From: Archegozetes longisetosus
Taxonomy: Eukaryota > Arthropoda > Arachnida > Sarcoptiformes > Trhypochthoniidae
Direction of reading: 5' to 3'
NCBI GenBank assembly: GCA_018873245.2
Contig: JAEMBT020000009.1
Span: 14,357,794 to 14,421,793 of the forward strand
DNA length: 64,000 bases
The first letter of the stretch is position 1; each line of letters starts with the position of its first letter. Shown in pieces: positions 60,681-64,000 of the stretch. The notes beneath the pieces are model-generated. The model had not been told where the DNA came from and made no database searches. It saw only the letters and a program-made list of their open reading frames with translations. Made by a program: the position numbers and the translations under genes.

Positions 60681-62538
60681 ATGGACATGATGGCGGACCG
60701 CATCAAGTCAATACGTAAGAACTGGAGTAAGTACATTATTTAATGCTTTTTAAAGAAAATCTTTCTAACCCTTTTTTCTTCTTTTCAGAAATCATGTACG
60801 AAGAAATGGAAAGCCTGTGGCCTGAAGGACTGGATGGTTGGATGCCAGACGAGGAGAGGCTGAGAAAATGTCTTTTCATGACGGCTCTCCCGGAACCACA
60901 TGGAGCTGCAACTGAGGATTTGACGGTAAGTTCAAGTTTTTTCTTATTTTTCTCAAAACTTTTCAAATTAATTTTTGTTTATGTAATTTTTATAGGAAAA
61001 ACAAACTATTGAAAGGGAGCTCAGGGAAGCGGAAACTTCAGAGCTCCGAAGAAGGAAGAATAAAAAGAAACAACTTCCTCTAAGAGAAAATAAAAAAACA
61101 ACAACAAGCTCGGGAAACAGAGAATCTGTTTCAACTGATGGAACAGCTGGCCATTTGAGTCTCGGCGGAGACGGAAACGACGAACTCTCGTCAACAGGTA
61201 AAGCAACACTTCATTTCTTGTTTTAACTATTTAAAATACTAATTCTTCTACTTCTTTAGCAGGTTTGGCCAATCAGCGCAGAACAGCTGGCCATTCTAGT
61301 CTCGGCGGAGACGGAAACGACGAACTCGCGTCAACAGGTAAAAAATACTTCATTTCTTGTTTTGACTATTCAAAATACTAATTCTTCTACTTCTTTAGCA
61401 GGTTTGGCCAATCAGCGCGGAACAGCTGGCCATTCTAGTCTCGGCGGAGACGGAAACGACGAACTCTCGTCAACAGGTAAAGCAACACTTCATTTCTTGT
61501 TTTAACTATTTAAAATACTAATTCTTCTACTTCTTTAGCAGGTTTGGCCAATCAGCGCAGAACAGCTGGCCATTCTAGTCTCGGCGGAGACGGAAACGAC
61601 GAACTCGCGTCAACAGGTAAAAAAATACTTCATTTCTTGTTTTGACTATTCAAAATACTAATTCTTCTACTTCTTTAGCAGGTTTGGCCAATCAGCGCGG
61701 AACAGCTGGCCATTCTAGTCTCGGCGGAGACGGAAACGACGAACTCGCGTCAACAGGTAAAACAACACTTCATTTCTTGTTTTAACTATTTAAAATACTA
61801 ATTCTTCTACTTCTTTAGCAGGTTTGGCCAATCAGCGCGGAACAGCTGGCCATTCTAGTCTCGGCGGAGACGGAAACGGCGAACTCGCGTCAACAGGTAA
61901 AAAATACTTCATTTCTTGTTTTGACTATTCAAAATACTAATTCTTCTACTTCTTTAGCAGGTTTGGCCAATCAGCGCGGAACAGCTGGCCATTCTAGTCT
62001 CGGCGGAGACGGAAACGGCGAACTCGCGTCAACAAGTAAAAAATACTTCATTTCTTGTTTTGACTATTCAAAATACTAATTCTTCTACTTCTTTAGCAGG
62101 TTTGGCCAATCAGCGCGGAACAGCTGGCCATTCTAGACTCGGCGGAGACGGAAGCAACGAACTCACTTCAAATGGTAAAACAACACTTCATGTCTTGTTT
62201 TGACTATTTAAAATACTAATTCTTCTACATCTTTAGTAGGCTTGGCCAATCAGCGCGGAACAGCTGGCCATTCTAGTCTCGGCGGAGACGGAAGTGACGA
62301 ACTCGCTTCAAATGGTAAAGCAACTCTTCAATTCTTGTTTAAACTATTTTTAACACTAATTCTTTTGTTTTTTTTTTGTATAGATCCCACTAATTCTTCA
62401 ATTAAACCAATCAATTCCTTGGTTAAAGTTTCCGGGAATAAAAGATCGCCAAGTTCTCTTCTCTTGCCAGAACCAAGAATCATCAAAAGTTTAAGGGCAA
62501 ACAGAAGCAAATTATTACAAGCAATCGCCAGAACTTAA
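60681..62538 (+). CDS. Unknown protein encoded by a tandemly amplified 78-nt exon
   Basis: Proposed exons: 60681-60726, 60789-60925, 60996-61197, eight copies of 78 nt (61260-61337, 61399-61476, 61539-61616, 61679-61756, 61819-61896, 61958-62035, 62097-62174, 62237-62314), then 62384-62538. All junctions have GT and AG and keep frame; the sum is 1,164 nt, 387 residues. The N-terminal part (KNWKIMYEEMESLWPEG, GWMPDEERLRKCLFMTALP) looks like a folded or helical domain; the third exon adds a basic segment (ELRRRKNKKKQ). The amplified exons each encode AGLANQ, RTAGHSSLGGDGNDELAST or close variants, rich in Gly, Ser and Asp and likely disordered. The last exon is basic at its end. I do not recognise the family. 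Composition is more GC-rich than its surroundings. The true start could lie further upstream. Confidence 0.6.
61198..62314 (+). repeat. Eight exon-intron tandem units of 139-140 bp
   Basis: Units start (CAGGTTTGGCC, TAGGCTTGGCC in the last) at 61260, 61399, 61539, 61679, 61819, 61958, 62097 and 62237. The introns alternate between two types (GTAAAGCAACAC...TTTAACTATTT and GTAAAAAATAC...TTTGACTATTC), and exon variants partly alternate between ELSS and ELAS. This suggests growth by duplication of two-unit blocks. Each acceptor is a TAGCAG pair (TAGTAG in the last unit), so two in-frame splice sites three bases apart are available in every unit. The sixth exon ends in A instead of G before the donor. 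Confidence 0.92.
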
Positions 62539-62648
62539 CTTTAAGCATCAATCCGATTTCATTACTTCTAATGCAACAACTTTTTGCGACCGGAAATCTC
62601 GACATCAGTTCTTTGGTCAATCGTGAAGATGTGGTCGATGACGAATAA
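62539..62648 (+). other. Open frame just beyond the tandem-exon gene's stop, shifted by one base
   Basis: Overlapping the end of the last exon, another frame reads NLTLSINPISLLLMQQLF and then NREDVVDDE before TAA at 62646-62648. It looks like normal protein with an acidic tail. It could be the original C-terminus after a one-base change, an alternative splice product, or chance. Confidence 0.4.
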
Positions 62649-63132
62649 TTTTTTTATTTTATACCAGAAAGTTTTTTTTTATTTTGCATATCTATTAAAG
62701 ATTTTTTTAAAATAAGAAAAAAATGATAAAAGTATAAAAAGCAAAAAAATCTAAAATGATAAAAAGAAAAAAACCAAAAATTTTTTAAAAACTACAAAAG
62801 AGAAAAATTATATTAATCAATTTTATAAAAAATATCGTTTTTTAAAAATAATTTTATAATATTTTTTATACAATATTCCAATTTTATATTAATTTTTATT
62901 CATTATATTAACAATTTTATATTAATTTAATCGATTTATCTAATATTATAATAACAATTTCAATAAAGTTTTTTAGTATACCCCTTAAAAATGTATTCGT
63001 CCTAGATTTTGCGCAGATCTTAGAATCTGGTTTAGATTCTAGATTGAAGTTGCAATTTTGTAAAATATTTGTATTCATATAATACATTTGACTTGCCGAG
63101 ACTGGTTCTTCTTCTTCTAAAGTCTTTACTCG
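62649..63132. other. Very AT-rich spacer between the two right-hand genes
   Basis: Dominated by A/T runs and TTTTATATTAATTT-type words, with AATAAA-like words that could serve as poly(A) signals (for example near 62961). No gene. Confidence 0.5.
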
Positions 63133-64000
63133 ATGGCAAACTCGAAATCTTCTAAACCTTTTGAGGTATGATTTTTCTTATATACATTTTATTTTAAAGA
63201 ATTCTATTCTATTCTATTCTATTAATTTTTAAATGTTTTATTCATATAAGACGTGACGTCTTTTTCATATTTAAGTTGAATCTTCAAATCTTCAGTTTTG
63301 TTTCATTCATATAAAATATGACGCTATATAACATTTGAATTATGCATTAATTTTCTGTATACTTTTTTTTTATTTCATTTTAACAAGTTTCACTTGATAA
63401 AAATCATTAATCGAAATCTGTTTAATTGTATGTATTCAAATATTTTCTTATTACGAGTCATATTTCTTTAAATGTTCTGAAAATATATAGATTTTAGTTT
63501 CAATGTTTCAGTATTAGTAAATCTTAGTTTAGTTTAACACTATTATTCCAAAACTAATCATAATCTTTAAACTTTCTATTGCAATACGATTAATTTTGAT
63601 TATGATGATGATTAGAGTGAAACAATCATCTCGTTTCAATTGAGCTACATTTTGAGAGATGCGAATAGATCACTGCACGCGGCTGTTGTCAGAAATCCAT
63701 GGAAGACTCCGGAAGGCAGTATTTACAATTTCATAAGGATGGAATTCAGACTTAATCGCGGCGAAAATGCAAATCCAATTACTGTTTCTCTTACTCCAAC
63801 TCAATTTCAGTGGATAATGCATCAAATTGAGAAACGTTCAATTTCTCAGGAAATTCCAGGTGAAAAAGAAGGCAAATACATCTGCTTCGAACGACCCAGT
63901 AATATCTATCAAAGCATTGTCGTAAGCATAATTGATCGAAATGCTAAATTTGGTATCTTGATCGATGAACAAGAACAAGGCATGCTTCAGCATTTTGCCA
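63133..64000 (+). CDS. Unrecognised protein, 5' part (two exons, runs off the window)
   Basis: The first exon is 63133-63165 (MANSKSSKPFE) with donor GTATGA. The second starts at 63616 after acceptor GATTAG in phase 0 and stays open to the window end (about 128 codons). It reads SFQLSYILRDANRSL, then RNPWKTPEGSIYNFIRMEF and PITVSLTPTQFQWIMHQIEK, then a second block (YICFERPSNIYQSIVVSII, FGILIDEQEQGMLQHFA). The two blocks share a rough pattern of IY-x-x-I, then a beta-like stretch ending in a Q-rich helix, so an internal repeat is possible. This faintly recalls PC4-like nucleic-acid-binding folds; that is speculation. Composition resembles the tandem-exon gene just upstream. Confidence 0.6.
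63195..63225. repeat. (ATTCT)n microsatellite
   Basis: About five ATTCT units in the first intron of the right-edge gene. No further significance seen. Confidence 0.8.

Overview
This is a eukaryotic, AT-rich, intron-poor stretch of animal DNA, most likely from a chelicerate and probably a mite. The indications are an ionotropic receptor tail, a gustatory receptor of the insect/chelicerate type, a CYP3-like P450, METTL5 with short introns, core-1 galactosyltransferase (C1GALT1) remnants, a very long intronless ankyrin gene with a latrotoxin-like C-terminal end, and many small DNA transposons. The species assignment is inference; no marker gene fixes it.

Layout. 1-1529: last two exons of an ionotropic receptor (+). 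1530-9707: no gene, but several non-autonomous transposons (piggyBac-like with TTAA flanks, a Tc1/mariner-like MITE, a degenerate hAT-like repeat). 9708-11395: complete four-exon gustatory receptor (-). 12080-15862: a small hAT-type MITE and a decayed ZBED-type hAT element with its transposase. 17313-22511: a compound locus with a perfect MITE carrying an 8-bp target duplication, an inverted partial duplicate of a small secreted-protein gene, and, between the two gene copies, a hAT derivative nested in an inverted repeat plus a broken Tc1 element. 23830-24731: METTL5, three exons, intact. 25612-27204: P450 pseudogene with two frameshifts and two stops. 28092-31000: palindromic MITEs. 31992-33840: an unknown ORF, a C1GALT1 fragment and a hAT remnant. 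34873-40628: ankyrin-repeat gene (-), interrupted by a one-base frameshift. 40629-51161: mostly empty, with a 619-bp repeat, one MITE and a CTCF-like motif. 51300-52669: second C1GALT1 pseudogene, with a hAT derivative immediately after it. 55237-56368: mariner-like element holding an inverted second copy of the 619-bp repeat. 57767-58313: short hAT element. 59919-60053: 15/18-bp minisatellite. 60681-62538: unknown multi-exon gene built from eight tandem copies of a 78-nt exon with NAGNAG acceptors. 63133-64000: start of another unknown gene running off the window.

The genes do not form an operon or pathway. The two chemoreceptors, the P450 and the secreted protein belong to families that commonly expand in mites, and repeat-driven duplication and decay are visible throughout. 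The most unusual loci are the ankyrin/latrotoxin-like gene and the tandem-exon gene at 60.7-62.5 kb. Exon boundaries were placed by eye from splice consensus, reading phase and family similarity; no database search was possible.
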